In this document: piece by piece, positions 36,807-46,311 of the stretch | How positions within the stretch are numbered: the stretch's first letter is position 1 | How the letters are laid out: each line of letters begins with the position of its first letter | Source of the DNA: Sphingobium lignivorans | GTDB taxonomy: Bacteria > Pseudomonadota > Alphaproteobacteria > Sphingomonadales > Sphingomonadaceae | Length of the DNA: 64,000 nucleotides | Direction: 5' to 3' | NCBI RefSeq assembly: GCF_014203955.1 | Contig: NZ_JACHKA010000001.1 | Location: 1,943,501 to 2,007,500 of the forward strand | Position numbers and translations under genes: made by a program | The notes under the pieces: model-generated | Seen by the model: only the letters and a program-made list of their open reading frames with translations | Told to the model about the DNA's origin: nothing | The model's database searches: none

Positions 36807-39224
36807 ATGATCGATACGCAGTGCGGCCGCCGCTCCTTCCTGCTGGGTTCGGCAGCGGCGGTCCTGACGCCCGGCGCGGCACAGGCCGCGAGCCGACTCG
36901 CGGCGCGACCGTCCGCCACCCCGCTCGAACGGGCCCGGCCGCTGCCGCTCAGCGCCACGCGCCTCCTCCCCTCCCCTTATGCCGATGCCGTGGACGCCAA
37001 CCGGCGCTACCTGCTGCAGCTCGAGCCGGACCGCTTGCTGCACAATTTCCTCGTGCATGCCGGGCTGGAACCCAAAGGCGAGGCCTATGGCGGATGGGAA
37101 GGCGACACGATCGCCGGGCATACGCTCGGTCACTATATGACCGCACTTGCGCTGATGCATGCGCAGACGGGGGACGCGGAATGCGCCCGACGCGCGCTCT
37201 ACATCGTCGATGAGCTGGAGCGGGCCCAGAAGGCGTCTGGTGACGGCTATGTCGCCGGCTTCACGCGCCGCAACGGCGATGTCGTGGAGGACGGCAAGGC
37301 GATCTTCCCCGAAATCATGGCTGGCGAGATCCGCTCCGCCGGCTTCGATCTCAACGGATGCTGGGTCCCCTTCTACAACTGGCACAAGCTCTACGCCGGG
37401 CTGTTCGACATCCAGACCTGGATCGGCAGCGACAAGGCGATTCCCATTGCCGTCAGCCTCTCCGGCTATATCGAGAAAGTGTTCGCCTCGCTGGACGACA
37501 CGCAATTACAGACCGTGCTGGACTGCGAGCATGGCGGCATCAACGAGAGCTTCGCCGAACTGCATGTGCGCACCGGCGATCCGCGCTGGCTGGCGCTGGC
37601 CGAGCGCATCCGCCATCGCAAAGTGCTCGATCCGCTGAGCCGTGGCGAGAATTCACTCCCCTGGATCCATGCCAATACCCAGATCCCCAAGGTCATCGGC
37701 CTTGCCCGGCTTCACGAGATCACCGGCCGGGCCGACCATGCCATCGCGGCGCGCTATTTCTGGGATACGGTCGTCCATCGCTACAGCTATGTGATCGGCG
37801 GCAATGCGGACCGGGAATATTTCCCCGATCCGGACACCGTCTCCCGCCACATCACCGAGCAGACCTGCGAGAGTTGCAACACCTACAACATGCTCAAGCT
37901 GACGCGGCATCTCTATGCCTGGCGGCCCGAAGCAAGCCTGTTCGACTATTATGAGCGCGCGCACATCAATCATATCCTCGCACAGCAGCGGACGGACAAC
38001 GGCATGTTCGCCTATATGGTCCCGCTGATGTCCGGCACGCATCGGGCCTGGTCCGATCCGTTCGACAGCTTCTGGTGCTGCGTGGGCAGTGGCATCGAGA
38101 GCCACTCCAAGCATGGCGAATCGATCTGGTGGGAAGAGGACGACCAGCGCAAGGCCGGAGAAGCCCTCGTCGCCAACCTCTATATTCCGTCGCGCACGCA
38201 GTGGAGCGCACGCGGCGCCACGCTGGTGATGGAAACCGCTTACCCCTTCGACGGGGAGATCGATATTGCGCTGGCCGAGCTCGCGAAGCCCGGCACTTTC
38301 ACGCTCGCCCTGCGCATCCCGGCCTGGTGCGACGAACCGGCGGTGCTGATCAACGGCAAGGCATGGAAAGCGACGCCCGCGGATGGCTATATCGCCATCA
38401 AGCGGCCATGGAAGCGCGGCGACGGCATCCGGCTGTCCCTGCCCATGAAGTTGCGCATGGAGCCGACACCGGACGACCCCTCTACCGTCGCCTTCCTGCG
38501 CGGTCCTGTGGTGCTGGCCGCCGACATGGGGCCGGCCGACAAACCCTTCGACGGACCGGCGCCCGTGCTTGTCTCCAGCAACGTGCTTGGCGGCTTTTCT
38601 CCCGAGCCCAAGCCTGCGCCGTCTGCCCCGCCCCTTTATCGGGCGACAGAGATGGCCCGCCCGGCGCCGCTCGCCTTTGCGCCTTTCTTCCAGCAGCGGG
38701 ACCGGCGCACCGCCGTTTATTTCCGCCGCTTCACGGAGGAGAACTGGCAAGTCGCCCAGCAGGCCTATGCCGCCGAGCAGGCTGCCCTGCGCGATCTCGA
38801 CCGGCGATCGGTCGATGTCATGCACCTGGGCGAAATGCAGCCCGAGCGGGACCATGAGCTGGAATCGAAGATCTCCTACACCACCACCTATCGTGGCCGG
38901 CATGGGCGCGACGCGCGGTTCGAGGGGTTCTTCGCCTTCCGCATGAAAGTGCGCCCCGGCCCGCTCATCCTGCGCGCCACCTATTGGGGCGAGGAGCGCA
39001 ATCGCAGTTTCGAGATTCTCGTCGATGGCGAGAAGATCGCCACGCAGACGCTCGACGCCGCACATCCCGGCGCGTTCTTCGATGTCGACTATGCGATCCC
39101 GGACCATCTCACGCGGGGCAAGGACAGCGTCATCGTCCGCTTCCAGGCCGCTCCCGGCAGCACCCGGATCGGCCCCGTTTTCGGGTGCAGGATCTTCACG
39201 CCGCCAAAAGCACAGGCCACTTGA
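36807..39224 (+). CDS. GH127-type beta-L-arabinofuranosidase (DUF1680), Tat-exported
   Basis: The 805-residue protein starts with a twin-arginine signal (CGRRSFLLGSAAAVLTPGAAQA). The DUF1680/GH127 catalytic part follows (GGWEGDTIAGHTLGHYMTAL, WVPFYNWHKLYAGL, VIGGNADREYF). The zinc-thiolate centre known from Bifidobacterium HypBA1 (Glu338, Cys340, Cys417, Cys418) maps to Glu and Cys of CESCNTYNMLKLTRHLY and the Cys pair of FWCCVGSGIES. HypBA1 removes beta-L-arabinofuranose from hydroxyproline-linked arabino-oligosaccharides. A C-terminal beta-sandwich-like domain (about 690-800) extends it beyond the 650-residue core. ATG 36807 gives the proper Tat signal. GGT follows with operator 3 between. 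Confidence 0.88.
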   Translation: MIDTQCGRRSFLLGSAAAVLTPGAAQAASRLAARPSATPLERARPLPLSATRLLPSPYADAVDANRRYLLQLEPDRLLHNFLVHAGLEPKGEAYGGWEGDTIAGHTLGHYMTALALMHAQTGDAECARRALYIVDELERAQKASGDGYVAGFTRRNGDVVEDGKAIFPEIMAGEIRSAGFDLNGCWVPFYNWHKLYAGLFDIQTWIGSDKAIPIAVSLSGYIEKVFASLDDTQLQTVLDCEHGGINESFAELHVRTGDPRWLALAERIRHRKVLDPLSRGENSLPWIHANTQIPKVIGLARLHEITGRADHAIAARYFWDTVVHRYSYVIGGNADREYFPDPDTVSRHITEQTCESCNTYNMLKLTRHLYAWRPEASLFDYYERAHINHILAQQRTDNGMFAYMVPLMSGTHRAWSDPFDSFWCCVGSGIESHSKHGESIWWEEDDQRKAGEALVANLYIPSRTQWSARGATLVMETAYPFDGEIDIALAELAKPGTFTLALRIPAWCDEPAVLINGKAWKATPADGYIAIKRPWKRGDGIRLSLPMKLRMEPTPDDPSTVAFLRGPVVLAADMGPADKPFDGPAPVLVSSNVLGGFSPEPKPAPSAPPLYRATEMARPAPLAFAPFFQQRDRRTAVYFRRFTEENWQVAQQAYAAEQAALRDLDRRSVDVMHLGEMQPERDHELESKISYTTTYRGRHGRDARFEGFFAFRMKVRPGPLILRATYWGEERNRSFEILVDGEKIATQTLDAAHPGAFFDVDYAIPDHLTRGKDSVIVRFQAAPGSTRIGPVFGCRIFTPPKAQAT

Positions 39225-39242
39225 CCGAGGCGAATGAAGGTA

Positions 39243-39256
39243 TATCGTATACGTCA
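39243..39256. promoter_or_regulatory. Operator 3 upstream of gamma-glutamyltransferase
   Basis: TATCGTATACGTCA is centred on GTATAC (39247-39252), 54 bases after GH127 ends the reading frame nearby and about 23 bases before the GGT start at 39279. TTGACA at 39261-39266 lies right after it. Confidence 0.78.
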
Positions 39257-39278
39257 GTCTTTGACAGGGGGTAGCTTC

Positions 39279-41006
39279 ATGAGATTCAGGCGTTCGCTGG
39301 CCGTGCTCGGCCTTTCCACCGCGTTTGTCATGGCAGTGCCTGCAGCCATATCCCCTGTCTACGCGCAGGAGCAGGGTGCCAAGCCGGCGGCCCATGCCCG
39401 CAGCGCGATGGTCTCAGCCAATCACCCCATCGTTTCGCGCGCCATGCTGGACACGCTGAAGAAGGGCGGCAATGCCATGGACGCCGCGCTGGTCGGCGTG
39501 ATCATGCAGCCGATCATCGAGCCGCAGATGACCACTCTCGCCGGCGGCATGTCGATCCTCTATTATGAAGCGAAGACCGGCAAATATTACTATCTCGATG
39601 CCGAACTGGACCACAGCTCGAAGGGCGCGAAGATCACGCCGTCCTGGACCGCGATGACGACAGCCGGGAGCGCGGTGCCGGAAACGTCCGGCATTCGCAT
39701 CGGCGTTCCGGGCACCGTCGCCGGACTGAAGGCAGCGGCGGACCGCTTCGGCTCGCTCAAATGGGCGGACTATTTCCAGCCATCCATCAAGGTGGCCGAG
39801 CAGGGCTTCCCGATGTATTCCTTCCTTTACGGGGACATGGCGGAAGCCTCCATCGGACGGCTCGCCGCTTATCCTTCCGGCCGCGAGGAATTCATGCCGC
39901 AGGGCTATGTGCCGCCCGTCGGCACCACGGTGACTCGCCCCCGCCTCGCCGCCACGCTCAAGCGCATCGCGGCCGCCGACGGCGTGGATTATTTCTACAA
40001 GGGCGCCTGGGCGCAGAAGTTCGTGAGCGAGGTACAGCGGACCGGCGGCATGCTGAGCATGGCCGATCTCGCCGGCTACCAGGTGCGCTGGAACGAGCCC
40101 GTGCGCACCACTTACAAGGACTTTGAGATCATCAGCGCGCCCCCGCCCTCCACGGCCGGTACGCTCATCGGCATGATCCTCAACATCATCGAACCCTGGG
40201 ATCTCAAGGCGGCGCCGCATTTCACCCAGTCCGCCGAGAGCTTCGCGCGGATCCGCCAGGCTTTCGCATTCGCCGAGAGCGCGACGGACATGTTCATCAA
40301 GGACCCGCTGTCCTTCAACCTGCCGGTCGAGTCGCTGTTGTCCAAGGATTATGCGGCGATCCTCACTGCCCAGATCGACGGCAGCATGCCCAAGACGGTG
40401 AAGAGCGCGGCCGCCCTGCCGCCGAGCGGTATGGAGTTCGCAGCCGACTTCTCGCGGCCCGATCCGCACAAGACCGATACCGACCATATCGTGGCTGTCG
40501 ACAAGGACGGCAACATGGTCTCGGTCACCCACACGGTCTACGGCTCCACCTTCGGCACGGGGCTCGTGGTGGACGGCGTCGTCGTCAACACCGGCAATGG
40601 CTTCCCCGGCACGGACAAGGGGCCCGGCAAGCGCGTGATCTCCCCCTTCCCGCCCACGATCGTGGCGAAGGCCGGGAAGCCCGAGCTGGTCATCGGTTCC
40701 CCGGGCCTCTCCTCGCGCGCGGTGGCGCTCACGCTCATCAATTATCTGGGCTATGGGATGTCGCTGGAGCAGTCGGTGGACGCGCCGCGCTTCTCCGGTT
40801 CGCAGCCCGGCGTCCCGACCATCATCGAGACGCGTGTGTCGGAAGCCGTCCGGGAGAGCCTCAAGACCGACTATGGCGTGGCCGTGCATCCCACCACGCC
40901 CTATAACTGGCATCTGGGCTCCATTCACGCGATCGCCCGCGGGGCGGACGGTACGCTGACCGGCGTGGCCGACCCGCGTCGTTCGGGCGAGGCCATCGGT
41001 TATTGA
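39279..41006 (+). CDS. Gamma-glutamyltransferase family protein, secreted
   Basis: The 575-residue Ntn-hydrolase has a signal peptide (FRRSLAVLGLSTAFVMAVPAA ... VYA) and the GGT fold: GGNAMDAALVGV, EPQMTTLAGGMSILYY and autoprocessing region HKTDTDHIVAVDKDGNMVSV, where the Thr of TDH aligns with the nucleophile. The usual lid-loop and GGG motif near the end read IGSPGLSSRAVAL. Classical GGTs release gamma-glutamyl groups; homologues also act as acylases on N-terminal amides. ATG 39279 is chosen over an upstream start that would precede operator 3. DUF885 follows after 37 bases. Confidence 0.88.
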   Translation: MRFRRSLAVLGLSTAFVMAVPAAISPVYAQEQGAKPAAHARSAMVSANHPIVSRAMLDTLKKGGNAMDAALVGVIMQPIIEPQMTTLAGGMSILYYEAKTGKYYYLDAELDHSSKGAKITPSWTAMTTAGSAVPETSGIRIGVPGTVAGLKAAADRFGSLKWADYFQPSIKVAEQGFPMYSFLYGDMAEASIGRLAAYPSGREEFMPQGYVPPVGTTVTRPRLAATLKRIAAADGVDYFYKGAWAQKFVSEVQRTGGMLSMADLAGYQVRWNEPVRTTYKDFEIISAPPPSTAGTLIGMILNIIEPWDLKAAPHFTQSAESFARIRQAFAFAESATDMFIKDPLSFNLPVESLLSKDYAAILTAQIDGSMPKTVKSAAALPPSGMEFAADFSRPDPHKTDTDHIVAVDKDGNMVSVTHTVYGSTFGTGLVVDGVVVNTGNGFPGTDKGPGKRVISPFPPTIVAKAGKPELVIGSPGLSSRAVALTLINYLGYGMSLEQSVDAPRFSGSQPGVPTIIETRVSEAVRESLKTDYGVAVHPTTPYNWHLGSIHAIARGADGTLTGVADPRRSGEAIGY

Positions 41007-41043
41007 TCTGCTGCCAGCATCGTTGAGAAAGAGACTGTCCCCC

Positions 41044-42831
41044 ATGATCCTGCGCCACGCCACGTCCCTCGCCGCTCTCGCCTTCGCGACCGTGCTGCCC
41101 CCCGTCATTTCCATGGCCTTGCCGACAAGCGCCGCTATGGCCGCGGAAGCCACGGACGCGGACCGCAAGCTCCAGGCCCTCTACAATGCCGAATGGCCCT
41201 GGCGGATGAAGGAATTCGCCCGCAGCGCGGATCCGGACGGCGGCCGCGCCAAGGCGTCCGATCATCTGCCGAGCGTCACCGCCGCCAGCCAGCAGAAGCG
41301 CTACGAATATTGGACGGGCATCCTCAAGCAGCTCGACGCCATCCCGGTCGATCAGCTTTCCCATGAGGAGAAGATCAACGCGGCGGTGTTCCGCGAGTCC
41401 ATCTGGGCCATGGCGATGAACATCCGCTACAAAACCTATGAGGCGCCGTTTAACAGCGACACCTTCTTCTGGGGCGGCCTCAATCCCCGCACGCCTTATT
41501 CCAATGCGGAGGATTACCGGCTTTACCTCAGCCGCATGAAGGATGTGCCGCGTTACTTCGACGAGAATATCGTCAACATGAAGGCGGGCATCAAGCGCGG
41601 CTACACCGTGCCGCGTGTCTCCATCGAAGGGCGTGACAAGACGATCGAGGCCTTCGTCTCGCCGGGGACGGACAATCCCTTCTACGATGCGTTCCGCAAC
41701 ATGCCGGACACCATTCCCGCCGATCAGCGGCAGGCGCTTCAGGCAGAGGCGCAGGCAGCGATCCGCGATTCCGTCGCGCCGGCTTATGCGAAGCTGCTCG
41801 CTTTCATGCGCACCGAATATATGCCCAAGGCGCGCAAGACGATCGACGCTTATTCGCTGCCCGACGGCAAGGCCTTCTACCAGGACCAGATCAAGGAATA
41901 TACGACACTCGACTACACCCCTCAGCAGATCCATGAGATCGGCCTCAAGGAAGTGGCCCGCATCGATGCGGACATGAAGCAGACCATGAAGGATGCCAAA
42001 TGGAACGGCACCTTCAAGGAATTCCTGACCTTCCTGCGTACCGATCCGCAATTCTACGCGAAGACACCCAAGGAGCTGCTGTCGCTGTCCGCCTATGTCG
42101 TCAAGAAGATGGACGGCAAGCTCAAGGACACCTTCAACCTGCTGCCGCGCTATCGCTTCACCATCCTGCCGGTGCCGGACGCCATCGCGCCGATCTATAC
42201 CTCTGGCCGGGGCGGCCTCGATAGCTGCCTCATGAATACCTATGAGCTGCCTTCGCGCCCGCTCTACAGCATCCCGGCGCTGACTCTGCACGAGTGCAAT
42301 CCCGGCCACAGTTTCCAGGCCGCCTATGCGCTGGAAGCGCCTGACCGCCCGATCTTCCGCGGCCAGACCTATTTCTCCGGCTATGGCGAAGGCTGGGGCC
42401 TCTATACCGAGTGGCTGGGCAAGAAGATGGGGATCTACGAGAGCCCCTACGAGGAATTCGGCCGCCAGACCTTCGAGATGTGGCGCGCCGTGCGGCTTGT
42501 GATCGACACCGGCATGCACAGTATGGGCTGGACCCGCCAGCAGGCCATCGATTACATGACGGAGCATACCGCGCTCGCGCCCCTCGACATCCAGAACGAG
42601 GTCGATCGCTATATCGCATGGCCTGGCCAGGCCCTCGCCTACAAGCTGGGCGAAATCTCCATCCGCAACCTGCGCGCCGAAGCGGAGAAGGAACTGGGCG
42701 ACAAATTCGACCAGCGCCCCTTCCATGACACGCTGCTGGGCATGGGCTCGGTGCCGCTCACGGTGATGGAAGCTGAAATGCGCGCCTTCATCGCACGGGA
42801 AAAAGCAAAGCACGCGAATGCGGCCGACTGA
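41044..42831 (+). CDS. DUF885 (M32-like) metallopeptidase, secreted
   Basis: The 595-residue protein has a signal peptide (LAALAFATVLPPVISMALPTSAAMAA) and the DUF885 zinc motif LTLHECNPGHSFQA, a HExxxGH-type site with a downstream Glu in YGEGWGLYTEWLG. DUF885 proteins behave as dipeptidyl or carboxypeptidase-like enzymes, but few have been assayed. The family is common beside TonB receptors in Sphingomonadaceae. ATG 41044 gives the signal peptide; TTG 41023 is an alternative. Its 3' end overlaps the small SnoaL-like gene by 14 bases. Confidence 0.88.
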   Translation: MILRHATSLAALAFATVLPPVISMALPTSAAMAAEATDADRKLQALYNAEWPWRMKEFARSADPDGGRAKASDHLPSVTAASQQKRYEYWTGILKQLDAIPVDQLSHEEKINAAVFRESIWAMAMNIRYKTYEAPFNSDTFFWGGLNPRTPYSNAEDYRLYLSRMKDVPRYFDENIVNMKAGIKRGYTVPRVSIEGRDKTIEAFVSPGTDNPFYDAFRNMPDTIPADQRQALQAEAQAAIRDSVAPAYAKLLAFMRTEYMPKARKTIDAYSLPDGKAFYQDQIKEYTTLDYTPQQIHEIGLKEVARIDADMKQTMKDAKWNGTFKEFLTFLRTDPQFYAKTPKELLSLSAYVVKKMDGKLKDTFNLLPRYRFTILPVPDAIAPIYTSGRGGLDSCLMNTYELPSRPLYSIPALTLHECNPGHSFQAAYALEAPDRPIFRGQTYFSGYGEGWGLYTEWLGKKMGIYESPYEEFGRQTFEMWRAVRLVIDTGMHSMGWTRQQAIDYMTEHTALAPLDIQNEVDRYIAWPGQALAYKLGEISIRNLRAEAEKELGDKFDQRPFHDTLLGMGSVPLTVMEAEMRAFIAREKAKHANAAD

Positions 42832-43333
42832 GCGGCTCGCGTTCGTTCTTCTGGCCCTGGCGCCCTGCGCGCCGGGGCCGTTGCATGCGCAGGCTCCGCC
42901 AGAGGCCGCTGCGATCGATGAGGCCGCTGAGAAGGCCGCCATCCGCACCGTCATCGCGGATATGGAGAAGGCATGGAACCGTGGCGATTTCCGCGGCTAC
43001 ATGGAAGGCTTCGAGAATCCCGGCGTCGTGTTCGTCTCGCGCGGGCGCTTCCAGCGGGACTGGCAGGGCACGCTCGACCACTATATCCGCGATTATGGCG
43101 GCTCGGTGGAGCGTCGGGGCACGCTGCATTTCTATGACGTACAGGTGGAGATGCTCGCGCCGGACGCCGCGCAGCTCATCAGCCGCTTTCATCTCGATCG
43201 GCCGGATACGCCGCAATATGGGATCAACACCCGGCTGATGCGCAAGATCGGCGGGCGCTGGGTGATCGCCCTCAATCATGTCTCGGCTGTCGAGACTCCC
43301 GATCCGGAAGACCCCGTCGCCAGCCATCGCTGA
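42818..43333 (+). CDS. SnoaL-like/NTF2-fold small secreted protein
   Basis: The 171-residue product has an N-terminal signal peptide (LAFVLLALAPCAPGPLHAQ) and an NTF2/SnoaL-like fold (DMEKAWNRGDFRGYMEGFENPGVVFV, WVIALNHVSAVE). Members of this fold bind small ligands or act as accessory domains. No catalytic residues can be assigned. It overlaps DUF885 by 14 bases, so it is translationally coupled to it and shares the operator 3 unit. Confidence 0.82.
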   Translation: MRPTERLAFVLLALAPCAPGPLHAQAPPEAAAIDEAAEKAAIRTVIADMEKAWNRGDFRGYMEGFENPGVVFVSRGRFQRDWQGTLDHYIRDYGGSVERRGTLHFYDVQVEMLAPDAAQLISRFHLDRPDTPQYGINTRLMRKIGGRWVIALNHVSAVETPDPEDPVASHR

Positions 43334-43366
43334 CGCCATCACCGACGACGGGGTGCTCCTCCTGCG

Positions 43367-43390
43367 CGCGGGGTTTCCTCCCCGCGTCTT
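43367..43390 (+). terminator. Possible terminator between SnoaL-like and ALDH genes
   Basis: CGCGGGG (43367-43373) pairs with CCCCGCG (43380-43386) around TTTCCT and is followed by TCTTG. The T tract is short. Confidence 0.45.
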
Positions 43391-43455
43391 GCCGGGTCGA
43401 GCCGTCCGTTCCGCGTTCGCCACAAAACGGCCGACTCAACCGGGAAAGAATGCCC

Positions 43456-45021
43456 TCAGATGCGCTGCCCGTCGACTCGCAAAGGCAGCGAAAGCGGATT
43501 GTCCTGACGCAGGGCTTCGGGCAGCAGCACATCGGAGATGTCCTGGAAGCAGACCGGGCGCAGGAAGCGCTCGATCGCCATCGTGCCGACCGATGTCGTC
43601 CGCCCGTCCGATGTCGCCGGGAACGGGCCGCCATGCACCATGGCATGCGTCACTTCCACGCCCGTGGGCCAGCCATTGGCGAGGATCCGGCCGACCTTGC
43701 GGATCAGGCGCGGCATGAGCCGGCCGGCGAGCGCCTGATCGCCCTCGTCCATGTGCAGCGTGGCGGTAAGTTGGCCCTCCAGCCCTTCGAGCACCGCGCA
43801 CAGCTCCGCTTCATCCTTGCAGCGCACCAGGAGCGAAGTCGAACCGAAGACCTCGCGCGAGAGAACGGGATCGGAGAGAAACTGGCTGGCGCTGGTCTCG
43901 AAAAGCGCCGCCCGGGCCATGTGCGGCCCCTCGCCCACCAGCCCCCGCGCGACGAGCCGCGCGCCACCATGGTCGGCCAGCGCCTCGATGCCGGCGCAAT
44001 AGGCCGCATGGATGCCGGGCGTCAGCATGGTGAGCGCAGCGCTTTCCACCAGCGCCTTCGTCGCACCGTCGAGGAAGCGATCCGCATCGGGCCCATCCAG
44101 CACGAGAAGCAGGCCGGGATTGGTGCAGAACTGCCCCGCGCCCATGGTGAGCGATCCGACGAATGCCCCGCCCAGTGCCTCGGCCGCCGCCTTCAGTCGG
44201 GAAGGCAGCAGGAGCACCGGATTGATGCTGCTCATCTCGGCATAGACCGGGATCGGCGTCTCGCGCTCCGCGGCGGTCTTCATCAGTGCCAGGCCGCCGG
44301 CGCGCGATCCCGTGAAGCCCACGGCCGTGATGAGAGGATGCGCCACCAGCGCTTGGCCGAGTTCATGGGATGGGCCCGGAAGATAGGAGAACACCCCTTC
44401 AGGCAGGCCGCAGTCGCTGACCGCACTCTGGATAGCGCGCGCCACCAGCTCGCCGGTCGCGGGATGCGCGGGGTGACCCTTGAACACAACCGGACAGCCG
44501 GCCGCCAGCGCGGAAGCCGTGTCGCCACCTGCAACCGAGAAAGCCAGCGGGAAATTGCTGGCGCCGAACACGGCCACCGGACCAAGCGCCATCTTGCGCG
44601 AGCGGATTTCGGGCCTTGGCGCGGGGGCGCGATCCGGCATCGCCGGGTCGATCCGAGCGTCGATCCATTCCCCTTGCCGGACCAGTCCGGCGAAGAGCCG
44701 CAGCTGGCCCACCGTGCGTCCGCGCTCGCCCTCGAGCCGGGGGCGCGGCAGGCCCGTTTCCCGCATGGCCGAGACGATGAGATCATCGCCGATGGCCAGG
44801 ATATTCTCGGCAATCTTTTCAAGGAACGCTGCGATCCGCGTCGGCGGGCTCATGGCGTAATCCATGAAGGCCAGGTCCGCGAGACGGCATGCGGCGTCGA
44901 CATCCTCGATGCCCGCCTCGGGGAAGCGCGCCTCGATGAGTTCGCCCGTCGCGGGGTCGGTCGCCTGGAAGAAGCGGTCGCTCGAACGAGCTTCACCGCC
45001 GACGAGAATTGCACCGGTCAT
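43456..45021 (-). CDS. Alpha-ketoglutaric semialdehyde dehydrogenase (2,5-dioxovalerate dehydrogenase)
   Basis: The 521-residue aldehyde dehydrogenase has the catalytic Cys in TMGAGQFCTNPG and Glu in VYAEMSSINP, with the nucleotide fold at VGFTGSRAGGLALM. The GAGQFCTNPG and FGASNFPLAFSVAGGD motifs are typical of KGSA dehydrogenases, which end the hydroxyproline, L-arabinose and glucarate routes at 2-oxoglutarate. Here it completes the hydroxyproline pathway and could also use semialdehyde from arabinose set free by GH127. It is 61 bases after the alpha/beta hydrolase gene, and probably under operator 4. Confidence 0.93.
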   Translation of the reverse strand: MTGAILVGGEARSSDRFFQATDPATGELIEARFPEAGIEDVDAACRLADLAFMDYAMSPPTRIAAFLEKIAENILAIGDDLIVSAMRETGLPRPRLEGERGRTVGQLRLFAGLVRQGEWIDARIDPAMPDRAPAPRPEIRSRKMALGPVAVFGASNFPLAFSVAGGDTASALAAGCPVVFKGHPAHPATGELVARAIQSAVSDCGLPEGVFSYLPGPSHELGQALVAHPLITAVGFTGSRAGGLALMKTAAERETPIPVYAEMSSINPVLLLPSRLKAAAEALGGAFVGSLTMGAGQFCTNPGLLLVLDGPDADRFLDGATKALVESAALTMLTPGIHAAYCAGIEALADHGGARLVARGLVGEGPHMARAALFETSASQFLSDPVLSREVFGSTSLLVRCKDEAELCAVLEGLEGQLTATLHMDEGDQALAGRLMPRLIRKVGRILANGWPTGVEVTHAMVHGGPFPATSDGRTTSVGTMAIERFLRPVCFQDISDVLLPEALRQDNPLSLPLRVDGQRI

Positions 45022-45082
45022 ATGTCACCTTATGGTTGGAAATCTGCTGGGCCGGTCCCGGCCCGGATGATGCTGCCGTCGT

Positions 45083-46186
45083 TCAGCGGGAACGATCGAG
45101 CAGGGCTTGCAATTCGTCCTTCCAGAACAACGCGTAAGTGTGCGTGCTGTGCCCGCGCGTGTCCGGCGAGGATGGAATGAGGACGTAACGGGTCGTGGGC
45201 AGGCGCGGGAGCACCGCTTCGGCAAGGCCCAGCTCGGGCGGATTGATGAAGTCGTCCGCCGAGTTGATCCAGGTCATCGGCGCCTTGATCTTCTCCAGAT
45301 CCGGCGAGGGATCGTAGAAGCGCGATGAATCGAACTGATAGAGGAAATCATTGGCATCGCGCGAGGCGAGGTCAGCTTCGAAACGCTCGGCAAGATAGGC
45401 TTCGGCCGCTGCGCGTGTGGGATAATTGACCTGCGCCCACCAGGGCGGCGTGCCCGCGACGACCGACAGGCTGGAGGCCGCGCGCAGGCCCATGAGAGGC
45501 TGCATCTCATAGTTGCCGTTCTTCCAGGCCGGATCAGCCCGGATCGCGTCCATGGCGAGCTTGCGCCACATGCGGTTGCGCCCGGCGATTGGCACGGCCT
45601 GGCAAGCCATGGGCATCAGCGCCTGCGCGAAATCGGGATGCTGCTCGCCCCACAGGAAGATATGCATGCAGCCCATCGACGTGCCGAAGATCAGCCGCAG
45701 CCGGTTGACCTTAAGGCCATCGACCAGCAGGCGCCGCTGCGCCTCCACCATGTCATTATAGGTGTAGGCGGGGAACCGCATCTTCAGGCCGTCGCTCGGC
45801 TTGGAAGAACGGCCATGGCCGATATTGTCCGGCAGGATGATGAAATAACGCGAAGCGTCGAGCGGCTGCCCGGGCCCGTAGAGATGGTCGGCAAAGCGCG
45901 AGACCAGGAATTGCGCACCCGATCCCCCCGTGCCGTGCAGGATCATCACGGCATTCTCGATCTCGCCCGCAGCGTTGCGGCGCGGCTGGCCGATCGTGCG
46001 ATAATGCATCCGCAGTTGCGGCAGCGTCTCTCCGCTCTCGAATCGGAAACCGCGGACAACATGATCGCCTTCCTTGACGACGGAAGCATCGAAGGCCGGC
46101 GGATTGGCCTGCGCGATTGCCGGCAAGGGGGCCAGAAACAGCGAGAGCGCCGCCGCTAGCGCTGCCCGAAAAACTTGGCGTTTCAT
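45083..46186 (-). CDS. Secreted alpha/beta hydrolase, homoserine-acetyltransferase-like
   Basis: The 367-residue protein has a signal peptide (FRAALAAALSLFLAPLPAIA) and an alpha/beta hydrolase fold: the oxyanion loop ILHGTGGSGAQFL, nucleophile Ser in IFGTSMGCMHIFL, Asp in WINSADDFINPPE and His in DTRGHSTHTYALF. The family includes homoserine O-acetyltransferase, but the exported form argues for an esterase or amidase. ATG 46186 with a GGGAG site is chosen over upstream starts. It is divergent from the S10 peptidase with operator 4 between. Removal of an ester decoration from a glycopeptide is possible, but only inference. Confidence 0.82.
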   Translation of the reverse strand: MKRQVFRAALAAALSLFLAPLPAIAQANPPAFDASVVKEGDHVVRGFRFESGETLPQLRMHYRTIGQPRRNAAGEIENAVMILHGTGGSGAQFLVSRFADHLYGPGQPLDASRYFIILPDNIGHGRSSKPSDGLKMRFPAYTYNDMVEAQRRLLVDGLKVNRLRLIFGTSMGCMHIFLWGEQHPDFAQALMPMACQAVPIAGRNRMWRKLAMDAIRADPAWKNGNYEMQPLMGLRAASSLSVVAGTPPWWAQVNYPTRAAAEAYLAERFEADLASRDANDFLYQFDSSRFYDPSPDLEKIKAPMTWINSADDFINPPELGLAEAVLPRLPTTRYVLIPSSPDTRGHSTHTYALFWKDELQALLDRSR

Positions 46187-46254
46187 GATGATCTCCCGGG
46201 GAGAAAGGCAAGGGCCCGGAAACCGGCTTGCCCATGATCGGACGAGTTGACAGA

Positions 46255-46268
46255 TTTCGTATACGATG
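46255..46268. promoter_or_regulatory. Operator 4 between alpha/beta hydrolase and S10 peptidase genes
   Basis: TTTCGTATACGATG is centred on GTATAC (46259-46264) in the 125-base divergent gap. On the minus strand it reads ATCGTATACGAA. It can serve the S10 gene and the hydrolase-ALDH unit. Confidence 0.78.
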
Positions 46269-46311
46269 TACGAGGAGATAGCAAGAACCGCAATCAAAAG
46301 GGTCCCCTTCC

